Positions 1 to 8,782 of a stretch of DNA of 64,000 bases are shown one piece after another. Under the pieces are notes generated by a model. That model ran no database searches, was not told the DNA's origin, and saw only the letters and a program-made list of their open reading frames with translations. The stretch's first letter is position 1. Each line of letters opens with the position of its first letter. Where the stretch lies: NCBI GenBank assembly GCA_963700955.1, contig CAVOZH010000012.1:372001-436000 (forward strand), read 5' to 3'. The DNA is from Nocardioides_C sp963700955 (lineage in GTDB: Bacteria; Actinomycetota; Actinomycetes; Propionibacteriales; Nocardioidaceae). The translations under genes were made by a program, and so were the position numbers.

Positions 1-1229
1 TCCGTGAGCGCAGCGCGGATCGCGTCGACCATGAAGCCGATGTCGTCCTCGGTGGACACGAGCGGCGGCGCGAGTCGGATCGTCGACCCGTGGGTGTCCT
101 TGGCGAGCACACCTTTGGTGAGCAGTGCCTCGCACAGCTGCCGCCCGGTCAGCATCGTCGGGTCGACGTCGACACCCGCCCACAACCCACGGCAGCGCAC
201 CCCCCGCACACCGTGGCCCGCGAGCGACTCCAGGCCCTCCCGCATGTGCGCGCCGAGCTCGGTGGCTCGCTGCTGGAAATCCCCTGTGCGGAGCATGGCC
301 ACGACCTCCCGGCCGATCGCCGCCGCGAGCGGGTTGCCACCGAACGTCGAGCCGTGGGAGCCGGGGGTGATCACGTCGAGGACCGCTCGGTCGGCCGTGA
401 TCGCGGAGACCGGGTAGAGACCGCCGCCGAGCGCCTTCCCGAGGATGTAGATGTCCGGCACCACGTCCTCGTGGTCGCACGCGAACGTCTTCCCGGTGCG
501 GGCGAGCCCCGACTGGATCTCGTCGGCCACCATCAGGACGTTCTCCCGGTCGCAGAGCTGGCGCACCTCACGGAGGAAGCCGTCCGGCGGGATGACGACC
601 CCGGCCTCGCCCTGGATCGGCTCGAGGAGCACGGCGACGGTCGTCTCGTCGATGGCCTCGCTGATGGCGGCGACGTCGCCGTACGGCACGACCCGGAAAC
701 CTGGTGTGTACGGCGCGTAGTGCCGCCGCGCCAGCTCGTCGGTAGAGAAGCTGACGATGGTCGTCGTCCTGCCGTGGAAGTTCCCCGCCATCACCACGAT
801 CGACGCGGTGTCCTCGGGGACGCCCTTGACCTCGTAGCCCCAGCGTCGGCTCACCTTGATCGCGGTCTCCACGCCCTCCGCGCCGGTGTTCATCGGCAGG
901 ATCATCTCCTTGCCGGTGAGCGCGGCGAGGTCGCGGGCGAACAGCCCGAGCTGGTCGTTGTAGAACGCCCGGCTGGTCAGCGTGAGCCGGTCGAGCTGTT
1001 CGTGCGCGACCGCGAGCAGACGTGGGTGGCCGTGCCCGAAGCTCAGCGCCGAGTAGCCGGCAAGACAGTCGAGGTAACGCCTGCCCTCGACGTCGGTGAC
1101 CCACGCTCCCGCGGCGGAGCTGATCACGACGGGGATCGGCTGGTAGTTGTGCGCCGCCCACTGCTCGGTCAGCTCCACGTGCTCCGCAGAGCCGAGCGCC
1201 GCTGCCGTGGTCATGGTCCGCTCCGTCAT
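1..1229 (-). CDS. rocD: Ornithine aminotransferase (3' end beyond the window)
   Basis: PLP-dependent transfer of the delta-amino group of ornithine to 2-oxoglutarate, giving glutamate semialdehyde (arginine/ornithine catabolism). Reading leftward from ATG 1229, the frame stays open to base 1, so the C-terminus is missing. Class III aminotransferase landmarks appear in order: AGNFHGRT, LLEPIQGEAGV, VADEIQSGLARTG (PLP-ring aspartate) and ILGKALGGG with the Schiff-base lysine. The spacing of these motifs and about 410 visible residues match ornithine aminotransferases, which are only slightly longer. A second in-frame ATG lies at 1214; the start is uncertain by five codons. No other arginine-catabolic gene is in view. 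Confidence 0.9.
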   Translation of the reverse strand, partial: MTERTMTTAAALGSAEHVELTEQWAAHNYQPIPVVISSAAGAWVTDVEGRRYLDCLAGYSALSFGHGHPRLLAVAHEQLDRLTLTSRAFYNDQLGLFARDLAALTGKEMILPMNTGAEGVETAIKVSRRWGYEVKGVPEDTASIVVMAGNFHGRTTTIVSFSTDELARRHYAPYTPGFRVVPYGDVAAISEAIDETTVAVLLEPIQGEAGVVIPPDGFLREVRQLCDRENVLMVADEIQSGLARTGKTFACDHEDVVPDIYILGKALGGGLYPVSAITADRAVLDVITPGSHGSTFGGNPLAAAIGREVVAMLRTGDFQQRATELGAHMREGLESLAGHGVRGVRCRGLWAGVDVDPTMLTGRQLCEALLTKGVLAKDTHGSTIRLAPPLVSTEDDIGFMVDAIRAALT

Positions 1230-1322
1230 ACCGCCATGCTGCCACTCGGGCAGGGCCGAACGGGTGGAATGGCTGAGCCGGGAGACGCCTCACGAAGGGT
1301 GCTCCCGGCCCCAGTCACCAGC

Positions 1323-2381
1323 TCACTCCTCGTCGGGTGACGATGGCCGACGCCCGCGCTTGCGGTTCTGCCGGTGGTAGGACTCCCGCGTCACCTTCGA
1401 CATGTAGTTCGCGTCACCGACCAGGGTCTGCTCCCCCATGAACCTCATCTCCTCGACCTCTCGGCTGAGCTCGTCGCGCAACGGCGCGGGGGCAACATCA
1501 CCAGCGGAGTCGAGCGTCTTCACCGCGTCCTCCAGCAGCTTCTGTGCCGCGCGACGGTCACCGCGCTCGAGTGCCTCGGAGGCCAGTCGCTTGGACTCCT
1601 GCGCCTCCTGGAACAGCACCTCGGTCACGACCGTGGCGTCAGGCACGCGACCCGCGGCCTCGTCACCGGGCACCACGTTGACGTGCACCGGCAACGTGAC
1701 CACGTGCTCGATCACCGTCGGAAGCTCGACGTACCGCAGCTCGAGCGTTGCGATCTGCGCCAGCCCGAGCGATGCCATGGCCGGGACCTTGAACCGCATC
1801 AGCAGCTTGCGCTGCTCCGAGAAGTAGAAGTCGCCGAGCTCCACCATCACCGCGCCGTCGCCGATCTGCGTGGCGGGAAGGTCGTTGTAGAGCCGCAGCA
1901 TCTGCACGTCGCTCGAGAAGTGCACCGTCAGCGACGCCGCCTGCACCGACTTCGCCAGCAGGTCGGTCACCTCCGACGCGATCGCCGCGCCCGCCGCATC
2001 CGGGTTCTCCGCGAAGTGGTGGTTACCCGAGCCGCCTCGGGTGATCGCGGACAGCAGCGTCTCGTCATAGCCGAGGCCGTAGCCGAGTGTCGAGGTCACG
2101 ATCCCCTTGGCCTGGGCGTCCCGCGCGAGCTGGCCGAGCTGCGTCGGGTCGGTGATCCCACCGTTCACGTGGCCGTCGGAGATGATCAGCAGCGTGCCGC
2201 CGGCGTCGCCGGCAACCCGCTTCACCTCTTGCAGACCGCGCAGGTAGCCACCCGACAGGTCGGTCATGCCGCCGGCCCGCACCTGCGACAGCCGGGCGAT
2301 CACGGCGTGCAGCCGCGGTCGAAGTCTCGCCCCCTGCCCGGGATGAGGGGCCCTGCCGATTGCCGCGCCGACGTCGGCCAT
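1323..2381 (-). pseudogene. VWA-domain protein lacking its N-terminal half-domain
   Basis: The frame encodes the second half of a von Willebrand factor A domain (AGGMTDLSGGYLRGLQEV, LLIISDGHVNGGITDP, TLGYGLGYDETLL) followed by the beta-rich and helical C-terminal region of the actinobacterial VWA family. In that family the domain begins with a strand carrying the MIDAS Asp-x-Ser-x-Ser, about 100 residues before AGGMTDLS. Here only about 45 unrelated-looking residues precede it, and the next gene ends 86 bases upstream, so there is no room for the missing part in any frame. ATG 2381 is the first in-frame start but has no convincing ribosome site. I read this as a deletion remnant. A short functional protein without MIDAS is possible but less likely. 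Confidence 0.6.
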
Positions 2382-2467
2382 CCTGCACTCGTTCGAGGAT
2401 CTCCGTGCGGTCACGGAAGCTGGACCTTCCAGTCCGCCCCAGCGTGCGCCGATCAGCGAATCGACGG

Positions 2468-2746
2468 TCAGGGCAGCAGCTTCGCCGGATCGGCCATGTA
2501 GACCAAGCCGCGGAGGAACTTGTAGGCGCCGAACAGCGCCGCCCCCCAGAAGACGTGGTAGGTCCCACCCGGGTCTGCCGCGAGGTACGACCCGATGCTG
2601 ACGGCCAGGCCGCCGGCGAGCCAGAGGAAGCCGACGAGAGCCATGCGCAGAGCCTTCTGGCGCAGTGCGGTGGCGATCGCGGCAACCTCTTGCTGCGATG
2701 GTTGCGGGCCGGCGTACATGCCGGCAGGAAGCTCTTGCCCGTTCAT
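2468..2746 (-). CDS. Small membrane protein, 92 aa
   Basis: Not recognised by name. The N-terminal ~30 residues are soluble and followed by two hydrophobic helices (around residues 36-55 and 64-80). ATG 2746 is chosen because AAGGGGG lies 6-7 bases upstream; longer versions of this frame run into DNA antisense or out of phase with the SDR gene. It sits just upstream of the truncated VWA gene on the same strand and may once have been expressed with it. The deletion that removed the 5' part of the VWA gene must have ended close to the stop codon of this gene. Confidence 0.65.
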   Translation of the reverse strand: MNGQELPAGMYAGPQPSQQEVAAIATALRQKALRMALVGFLWLAGGLAVSIGSYLAADPGGTYHVFWGAALFGAYKFLRGLVYMADPAKLLP

Positions 2747-2906
2747 CGAATCCCCCTTGAGCACGACACAAGTGCCGCATTCGACCCAAATCCGAGAGTC
2801 ACATCGTGAAGCAAGAGCCTCCTTCGTGTCCGCGGAACGGCAGGTTCTTGACCTAACCCGAAGGTCGACGGCGAACAGGCGGGTCGCGGGTGGTGCCGCG
2901 GTCGGT

Positions 2907-3710
2907 CTAACCGGTGTGAGGTGCCGCGCGTGCCACGTCACGGTCGTTGACGGCCGCGGTGAGTCCGGGCATCGCCATCGCCACGCGAGCGAGCACCGAC
3001 GTCTTGCGGCCCGGGTACACACGCGCCTCCCGACGCTCGGCACCCCGGAGAATCGCATGGGCGACGTCTTCCGCGGGGAGCACCGGAAGCATGCTGGACG
3101 CGTGGGCCTCGGGCGGCTTGAGCGGCACCTCGGCCGCCAGCATCGGGGTGTCCGTGTCGGGCGGGAACACGCAGCCGACGTGGACGCCGCGCGGCTTGAG
3201 CTCAGCATGCAGGGACTCGCACAGGCCTCGGATCGCGAACTTGGAGGGGCAGTACGCCGTGTAGCCGAAGACACCGACCAGCCCGGCGAACGACGAGATG
3301 GCCATGATCGCCCCGTGTCCTCTCGCGACCATGGACGGCACCGTTGCCCGGATCGCCCACAGCGTGCCGAAGTAGTTGACCTGCATCTCGCGCTCGAACT
3401 CCTCGAAGTCGAGCTCGGTGAAGTAGCCCGGGTGCACGACGCCGGCACAGGTCACCAGCAGGTCGGCGAGCCCGTTGGTCGCTTCGGCGTGGGCGACGGC
3501 GTCGAAGACCTGCTTGCGGTCGGTGACGTCCACGGGGCAGGTCTGGACGCCCTTCAGCGGCTCCCCCGCCAGCCGCGCCAGATCGTCGTCGTCGAGGGCG
3601 AGCACCGAGACCGAGGCGCCCGAGGCGGAGAGCAGGCGCACCAGCGCCAGACCGATCCCGCTGGAGCCTCCCGTCACGATCGCGTGCTTGCCTGCGAAGA
3701 AGTCATGCAT
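2907..3710 (-). CDS. Short-chain dehydrogenase/reductase, KDSR-like
   Basis: NAD(P)-dependent oxidoreductase of 267 residues, the classical SDR length. The cofactor-binding Rossmann motif TGGSSGIG starts near residue 14. VTCAGVV corresponds to the NNAG motif, catalytic Ser lies in MAISSFAG, and YxxxK is YCPSKFA. Sequence style (LLVTCAGVVHPGYF, FPPDTDTP) resembles 3-ketodihydrosphingosine reductases, but the substrate is not proven. ATG 3710 has GAGAGGAG about 8 bases upstream. It is followed 160 bases later by the small membrane protein and is 26 bases downstream of the membrane protein that overlaps the PLP decarboxylase, so the three are likely co-transcribed. An amino-lipid or sphingolipid-like substrate would fit but is inference. 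Confidence 0.85.
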   Translation of the reverse strand: MHDFFAGKHAIVTGGSSGIGLALVRLLSASGASVSVLALDDDDLARLAGEPLKGVQTCPVDVTDRKQVFDAVAHAEATNGLADLLVTCAGVVHPGYFTELDFEEFEREMQVNYFGTLWAIRATVPSMVARGHGAIMAISSFAGLVGVFGYTAYCPSKFAIRGLCESLHAELKPRGVHVGCVFPPDTDTPMLAAEVPLKPPEAHASSMLPVLPAEDVAHAILRGAERREARVYPGRKTSVLARVAMAMPGLTAAVNDRDVARAAPHTG

Positions 3711-3736
3711 TCCGTCGCTCCTCTCGGTCCTGGGGT

Positions 3737-4129
3737 TCAGTGGTAGGCGATGACGAGGAAGAGGGAGACCGCCAGCACACCGGCGACGACTCCGCCGTTG
3801 ACCAGGCCGCCGCGGATCCGCGCGAACAGGCCGTGCTCCCAGAAGTAGGCGGCGTCGATCACGCCGAGGAACAGCAGCATCCCCGCGCAGAGCAGGCCCA
3901 GCGTCCGGCCGAGCGGGACGTCGAAGACCGCCAGCCCCGCGGAGACGACGAGGAGGCCCGCGAGGACGCTGTCGGAGTAGACGAACACGCGCTCGTGCTC
4001 GACGTACCCCAACGGCAGCCACGGCTCGCTGTGGGACTGGCGGAACCAGCTCCGCCAGAACACCACGATCCCCGCGGCCGTCGCCAGCTGGACGACGGCC
4101 GCGACCCAGATCAGGGCGTCACCGGTCAT
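3737..4129 (-). CDS. Four-helix membrane protein, 130 aa
   Basis: Family not recognised. Four hydrophobic segments are visible at about residues 4-25, 54-73, 76-95 and 108-129, with a polar loop containing EPWLPLGYVEHER between the first two. Its ATG overlaps the stop of the upstream decarboxylase gene by 4 bases (ATGA at 4126-4129), which implies translational coupling and a shared function or at least shared expression. The SDR gene follows 26 bases downstream. Confidence 0.75.
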   Translation of the reverse strand: MTGDALIWVAAVVQLATAAGIVVFWRSWFRQSHSEPWLPLGYVEHERVFVYSDSVLAGLLVVSAGLAVFDVPLGRTLGLLCAGMLLFLGVIDAAYFWEHGLFARIRGGLVNGGVVAGVLAVSLFLVIAYH

Positions 4130-5691
4130 GGGACGGCGGGTACGTCGGGCGCGGCGACCTCGCCAGGTCGCCGGAGCTTCACGGGAATGACGTCGCGGGC
4201 ATAGACGTCGTCGAGGGTCTCGGCCCGCTTGATCACCTCCGCGTTCATGCCGGAGACCAGCACGCTCGCGGGTCGGGGCAGCGCGTTGAAGTTCGAGGCC
4301 GAGCTCTCCTGATAGGCCCCTGTCTCGAGCAGGGCGATCACGTCGCCGGTCTCCACCTCGGGCAGGTGGGCGCCCAGCACGATCTGGTCGGCGAAGCAGG
4401 AGTGACCGACGATGTCGGCGCTCAGCGTCGCAGGGGCGTTCACCTTGTCGGCGACGACGAACGGGTGCCGGTTGTGCTCGAGGACCCCTCCGGCGAGGAA
4501 GAAGTACGTCGTGTCGGTGAGGACCCAGCTGTACGGGATCGGCTCGTGCTGCCGCTTGACCTTCTTGACCCGGGTCAGGTGGATGCCGGTGTCGCCGTAC
4601 ATGCTCCGCCCGGGCTCGACCTGCAGCCTCACGCCTTCGGTCTCGACGCCCTCCATGAGGAGCCCCGTGCGGAGGCTGGACGTGATGGTGGCGGCGAACT
4701 CCTCGACGGTGGGTGGACTCTTCCGCTCATGGTGTCCGGTCATCGCCGGCACCAGCCGGCCCATCAGCGAGTGGTAGGCGTTCTCACCGAACCGTCGGGC
4801 GCCGACCATGAACGGGTAGCCCGCCGCGGTGAGGATGAACTCCGAGCGCGGGAACTCCTGGTTGTGCGGGTCACGTGGGCTCGGCATGCCGCCACCGACG
4901 TCGAGCTCGGACGGCTGCCACCCGCCCCAGGCACGGGACAGCTCACCGACGAGGCGGGCGTACCTCGTCATCAGGCCCTCCCAGAACCACAGGCTCGGAT
5001 GGTGGCGGCCGACGTGGAAGTGGAGTCCGACCAGCTCGACGTTGGGCATCGCGAAGAGGCGGCGCCCCATGTCGGCGAGGTACTCCCGGGGGATGCCTGA
5101 CTTGTAGACCTGCACCCCGAGGTCGATCGGCACGCTCAGCTGGCTGAAGTCCGTGCGGCGCCACAGGTTGGGCACGGCGGGCTTGCACCTGAGCCTGACC
5201 TTCGCCACGGCACCGAGCTCGGCCGCCACGTCCTGGACCAGGTCGATCTCGTCGACGTCCTCCACGGTGATCCGCACCCCGGCCTCGACGCAGTGCCGCA
5301 GGTGCTCGCGGCTCTTGCCTCCGCCGTTGACCGAGACCCGCTCGGGGTCGACCCCGGTGGTGAGCACCCCGGCGAGCTCCTCCGGGGAGTAGATGTCGGC
5401 TCCGGCGCCCTCCTCGCTGGCGATCCGTCGAAGCGCCAGGAGCGTGTTGGCCTTGAACGCCGGGAGTACGTCGACCGGCCCCTCCGGCCACTCGCGCTGG
5501 AAGGCGGCCTTGAAGCGCCGGAGGTTCGCCCGCAGCTGCGCCTCGGAGAAGACGAAGATCGGCGAGCCGAACTCCTCCACCAGGTCAGCGGCCGCGCGAC
5601 CCTCGACGAAGAGCCTGCCTTCTCGCACCGACAGCGTGTCTGGCGGGCCCGGCCGGTTCGTCACCGGGTTCACGGCTCGTCTCCGGGGCAT
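4126..5691 (-). CDS. Fold-type III PLP decarboxylase (DAP/ornithine/arginine decarboxylase family)
   Basis: Alanine-racemase-fold PLP enzyme. Visible landmarks are PAFKANTLLALRR (PLP lysine), GADIYSPEEL, GLHFHVGRHHPS, LDVGGGMPSPRD (phosphate-binding glycines), VEPGRSMYGDTG, and the C-terminal barrel HSCFADQIVLGAH and GAYQESSASNFN, which supply the cross-subunit Cys/Asp and the PLP-contacting Tyr. At about 520 residues it is longer than DAP decarboxylase (~420-460) and has an insertion around residues 295-345. The ATG at 5691 gives MPRRRAV; another lies two codons earlier at 5697. The exact amino acid substrate is unknown. It heads a coupled group with a membrane protein and an SDR, so a role in polyamine or amino-lipid chemistry is more plausible than lysine biosynthesis. 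Confidence 0.85.
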   Translation of the reverse strand: MPRRRAVNPVTNRPGPPDTLSVREGRLFVEGRAAADLVEEFGSPIFVFSEAQLRANLRRFKAAFQREWPEGPVDVLPAFKANTLLALRRIASEEGAGADIYSPEELAGVLTTGVDPERVSVNGGGKSREHLRHCVEAGVRITVEDVDEIDLVQDVAAELGAVAKVRLRCKPAVPNLWRRTDFSQLSVPIDLGVQVYKSGIPREYLADMGRRLFAMPNVELVGLHFHVGRHHPSLWFWEGLMTRYARLVGELSRAWGGWQPSELDVGGGMPSPRDPHNQEFPRSEFILTAAGYPFMVGARRFGENAYHSLMGRLVPAMTGHHERKSPPTVEEFAATITSSLRTGLLMEGVETEGVRLQVEPGRSMYGDTGIHLTRVKKVKRQHEPIPYSWVLTDTTYFFLAGGVLEHNRHPFVVADKVNAPATLSADIVGHSCFADQIVLGAHLPEVETGDVIALLETGAYQESSASNFNALPRPASVLVSGMNAEVIKRAETLDDVYARDVIPVKLRRPGEVAAPDVPAVP

Positions 5692-5870
5692 GGCCATCCT
5701 CCCTTGCGTGGACTGGCCCCCCGTGGAGGTCGAGCCAGGTTCTGGGCCACCTCAGCCTCCACAAGATCGCAGGCAGCAGGCCACCCGCCAGAGTCAGTCG
5801 CCCCGACTCGTGTGACAAGAAGAGGTCATCGACGTGTAGCCCGATGCGGCCGCGCGACGCCAGTTCCTCG

Positions 5871-5913
5871 CTGGTCGGAGGGGCCGCCGAGGACCACTCA
5901 CCCCTCCGACCAG
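5871..5913 (-). terminator. Hairpin terminator after the M28 peptidase gene
   Basis: Perfect 13-bp inverted repeat: CTGGTCGGAGGGG at 5871-5883 pairs with CCCCTCCGACCAG at 5901-5913 across a 17-base loop. It starts 7 bases downstream of the peptidase stop codon (reading leftward). There is no U-tract, which is usual for actinobacterial terminators. The rest of the ~220-base gap to the decarboxylase start holds nothing else recognisable. Confidence 0.75.
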
Positions 5914-5919
5914 CACAGG

Positions 5920-7419
5920 TCACTTGGTCAACGGCGCGTCCGGGGCGACCGGAGGCCGGTAGTTGCCCTTGCTCTTCGTTCCGTTGATCAGGTTCGTGCT
6001 CATCGCGTAGGAGAGCGTTGCGTACGCGACGGCGTCCGAGTTGGCATCGAGCGCCGCGTTGTTGTTGTTGGCGAACGTGTCACACGCCTGGTGGTAGCAC
6101 GGGTCGTACGGCTGGCCCGCAGTACCGCCCCACAGCGTCGCCTCCTCCGCCGTCTTGATCCCCTCAGCGCCGGTGAAGAGTCCGCCGGAAGGGACCCCTG
6201 CCGCGATGAACGGACCGTAGTCCGACCGCCCCGAGAAGTCGGTTCCCTTGTACGGGAGCCCCTGCGACTTGAAGTACGCCTCGAAGGTCTTCTCGATCTG
6301 CGCGGAACCCGCCGGGCCGGGACCGGCCCCTTCCCCGTCGGAGTCGTCGCCGTCGTAGATGAACAGGACGTGGTTCGGTGAGCCGATCATGTCGAAGTTC
6401 AGGTACAGGGCGATCCGGTTCAGCTCGGCCTGGGGCAGGTTGTTCACGTAGTACGTGGACCCCACGAGACCGGCTTCCTCGGCTCCCCACCAGGCGAGGC
6501 GGATCGTGTTCTGGGGCTTGACCTTCGCAAGGTTCTCGCCGAGCTCGAGGAGCGCTGCAGAGCCACTGCCGTTGTCGTTGATGCCCGGGCCCTCGTTGAC
6601 GGAGTCCAGGTGGGCGCCGGCCATCACGACGTTGTTGGTGTTCTTGCCGGGGAGCTCGGCCAGCACGTTCGACGTCGTCGCGATGCCTCGGAAGGTGTCG
6701 GTCTTGACGCGCACGACCAGCGCCGGAGTCGCCGCCAGCTGCTGCCCGACGGCCTGCGTCACCGAGGTCACGGGGATGTCCAGCGTGAAGCCGTTCCCCA
6801 GGGTGCCGTTGAGCTCACCGTCGATGTTGTTGTAGATGACGACCGCGGAGGCTCCGGCGTTGTAGGCGTTGGTCGCCTTGGTCGCGAACGTACAACCGCC
6901 CCTCTGGATCAGCGCGATGTTGCCGGACGGGAAGCCGGCGAAGTCGGCGGCGTCACAGCCCGTCGCGACCGGCAGCGTGGACACCGCAGCCGTGACGTCC
7001 CCGCTGCCGGAGTACTCCATGATGTTGTTCGCGACCGGACCGGCTGGTGGCGGCGACACCTGCTCGAGCACCGCGGGTGAGAGCGAGATGAAGGTCTGGA
7101 ACTCGAAGTCCTGGGTCGTCACCTTCCAGCCCGCCGCCTTCATCTTCTCGACCACGTAGTCGGCCGACGCGTCGAAGCCCGCGGTCCCCGAGGTCCGGAT
7201 CCCGCTGTTGGCGTCGGCGATGTCTTGCAGCGCCGCCTGATGCTCTCGAACACCGTCGACGGTGACGCACTCGAGCAGCCTGCTGAGGGTGTTGTTGACC
7301 CCTCCCGCGCACGACTGCGGCGGTGCGGCGGAGGCGGTGGAGGTCGTCGCGCCTGCTGCGGCGACCAGGACGGCCATCACCGCGAGCGCGGCAGGCGGTC
7401 GGAGATTGCGAACGTTCAT
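5920..7419 (-). CDS. Secreted M28-family metallopeptidase with PA domain
   Basis: Exported zinc aminopeptidase-like enzyme of 499 residues. An Ala-rich signal peptide spans about residues 1-31 with a likely cut at ASA-APPQ. A protease-associated (PA) domain lies around residues 125-235 (LIQRGGCTFATKATNA). The M28 catalytic domain carries the five metal ligands in order: GAHLDS (His), INDNGSG (Asp), WGAEEAG (catalytic Glu and ligand), LNFDMIG (Asp) and PCYHQACD (His). The order and spacing match Streptomyces-type aminopeptidases. AGGGGAG precedes ATG 7419 by about 5 bases. It is monocistronic with a strong hairpin behind it and is transcribed away from the VOC operon. Confidence 0.92.
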   Translation of the reverse strand: MNVRNLRPPAALAVMAVLVAAAGATTSTASAAPPQSCAGGVNNTLSRLLECVTVDGVREHQAALQDIADANSGIRTSGTAGFDASADYVVEKMKAAGWKVTTQDFEFQTFISLSPAVLEQVSPPPAGPVANNIMEYSGSGDVTAAVSTLPVATGCDAADFAGFPSGNIALIQRGGCTFATKATNAYNAGASAVVIYNNIDGELNGTLGNGFTLDIPVTSVTQAVGQQLAATPALVVRVKTDTFRGIATTSNVLAELPGKNTNNVVMAGAHLDSVNEGPGINDNGSGSAALLELGENLAKVKPQNTIRLAWWGAEEAGLVGSTYYVNNLPQAELNRIALYLNFDMIGSPNHVLFIYDGDDSDGEGAGPGPAGSAQIEKTFEAYFKSQGLPYKGTDFSGRSDYGPFIAAGVPSGGLFTGAEGIKTAEEATLWGGTAGQPYDPCYHQACDTFANNNNAALDANSDAVAYATLSYAMSTNLINGTKSKGNYRPPVAPDAPLTK

Positions 7420-7512
7420 TTCACTCCCCTTTCACAGCTACCCGGCGGCAGCCGTGAAACGGGAATTTAGACCTTCCCGCACGCGGCGCGGAACGGATCA
7501 GAAGGTGAAGGA

Positions 7513-7527
7513 TGTGAGAACCTCACA
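7513..7527. promoter_or_regulatory. 15-bp palindrome resembling a CRP-type site
   Basis: TGTGAGAACCTCACA is a perfect dyad (TGTGAG-aac-CTCACA) in the divergent interval between the M28 peptidase and the VOC operon. It looks like the CRP half-sites TGTGA/TCACA but with a 5-base rather than 6-base spacer. A second, looser TTTCAC/GTGAAA pair lies at 7430-7458, close to the peptidase start. Binding by any regulator is inference. Confidence 0.35.
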
Positions 7528-7648
7528 ATTGATGAGGCCATGACTTGCTTATGACAGAAATGTCGCTTCTCAGGGAGCTGTCCGACCTGTCGGCGCCCTG
7601 GCGGTGAGCGAGAAAAGGGCTACCGTGAAGCCGAGGGGAGGCGGCGGT

Positions 7649-8032
7649 ATGTCAGTCCACCTGAACCACACCATCGTCAACGTGCCGAACAAGCGTGAGT
7701 CGGCGAAGTTCGTGGCCGAGATACTCGGCCTCCCCGCACCTTTTTCTTTCGGACCCTTCCTCGTGGTCGAGCTCGGCAACGGGGTGTCGCTCGACTTCGC
7801 CGACGACCAGGGCGCTCCGAGTTCCCAGCACTATGCATTCCTGGTCAGCGAAGCCGAGTTCGACAAGATCTTCGGGCGGATCAAGGAGCGCGGGCTGACC
7901 TACTGGGCCGACCCGGGGCGACGGCGGCCCGGTGAGTTCAACACGAACGACGGCGGTCGCGGCGTGTACTGGGACGAGCCGGGCGGGCACTTCCTCGAGA
8001 TCATCACTCGCCCCTACGGCAGCGGAGTCTGA
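7649..8032 (+). CDS. VOC-family (glyoxalase/dioxygenase-like) protein
   Basis: Compact 127-residue vicinal-oxygen-chelate protein with two beta-alpha-beta-beta-beta halves: HLNHTIVNV opens the first, VVELGNGVSLDFAD closes it, and YWDEPGGHFLEIITRP ends the second with the typical His/Glu metal-site residues. ATG 7649 is preferred to the upstream GTG because GAGGGGAGG sits 7-8 bases before it. It is the first gene of a three-gene plus-strand operon with a methyltransferase (9 bases downstream) and a membrane protein. Substrate unknown. Confidence 0.85.
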   Translation: MSVHLNHTIVNVPNKRESAKFVAEILGLPAPFSFGPFLVVELGNGVSLDFADDQGAPSSQHYAFLVSEAEFDKIFGRIKERGLTYWADPGRRRPGEFNTNDGGRGVYWDEPGGHFLEIITRPYGSGV

Positions 8033-8041
8033 GGTCCGCCG

Positions 8042-8782
8042 ATGCGCGCGGTCGAGCGATCCCGGGACAACGCCTTCGCACAGGAGCTCTTCGACGGCCT
8101 CCCTCAGCGGTACGACGTGCTCGAGGAGGTCCTCTCCTTCCGGCAGAACCACCGATGGCGCACCGCCATGGTCGACGCGGTCACGTCCATGCGACCTGCC
8201 CCGAAGCGGATCCTCGACGTCGCCACGGGGACCGCCGGCGTGGCGATGATGCTGGCCGACCGGACCGACGCCGAGATCACCGGCATCGACCTGACCGAGG
8301 AGATGCTCACGATCGGACGCGACCGGGTCCGGCGTCGCGACCTGGGCAACCGGATCGGACTGGTCTGCGGCCGCGCCGAGCAGCTCCCCTTCCCCGACGC
8401 CACCGTCGACGCGCTCACCTTCACCTACCTCCTCCGCTACGTCGCCGACCCTGCGTCCACTCTGCGTGAGCTCGTGCGCGTGGTCCGGCCGGGCGGCGTG
8501 GTCTCGAGCCTCGAGTTCTTCGTGCCGTCGCCCCCGGTCTGGCTCCCTGCTTGGCGCTTGTACACCCGCGTCGTCCTCCCGACCGCAGGCTTCATCGGCG
8601 GCGGACGCGAGTGGGCCGGCGTCGGCCGCTTCCTCGGCCCCTCCATCGAGAAGCACTACCGGACGTATCCCCTCGAGGCGCATGTGGAGATGTGGCACGC
8701 TGCCGGGCTCGTCGACGTGCACACGCGGCCGATGAGCGTCGGCGGAGGTCTCGTGATGTGGGGACGACGGCGCGATGGCTGA
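8042..8782 (+). CDS. Class I SAM-dependent methyltransferase, UbiE/MenG-like
   Basis: 246-residue Rossmann-fold methyltransferase. Motif I is ILDVATGTAGVA, the acidic residue ending strand 2 is in ITGIDLTEEML, and the post-motif strand LPFPDATVDALTFTYLLRY with VRVVRPGGVV follows. The N-terminus (AFAQELFDGLPQRYD) is the usual start of the ubiquinone/menaquinone C-methyltransferase family, but motif I has TGTAG instead of TGTGD, so assignment as the true menaquinone enzyme would be unsafe. The stop overlaps the start of the next gene by 8 bases, indicating tight coupling. Confidence 0.85.
   Translation: MRAVERSRDNAFAQELFDGLPQRYDVLEEVLSFRQNHRWRTAMVDAVTSMRPAPKRILDVATGTAGVAMMLADRTDAEITGIDLTEEMLTIGRDRVRRRDLGNRIGLVCGRAEQLPFPDATVDALTFTYLLRYVADPASTLRELVRVVRPGGVVSSLEFFVPSPPVWLPAWRLYTRVVLPTAGFIGGGREWAGVGRFLGPSIEKHYRTYPLEAHVEMWHAAGLVDVHTRPMSVGGGLVMWGRRRDG

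Noticed and set aside
5585..5923. 112-codon minus-strand frame between the decarboxylase and the peptidase
   Set aside because: It contains the peptidase terminator hairpin and the decarboxylase start out of frame; no supporting motif.
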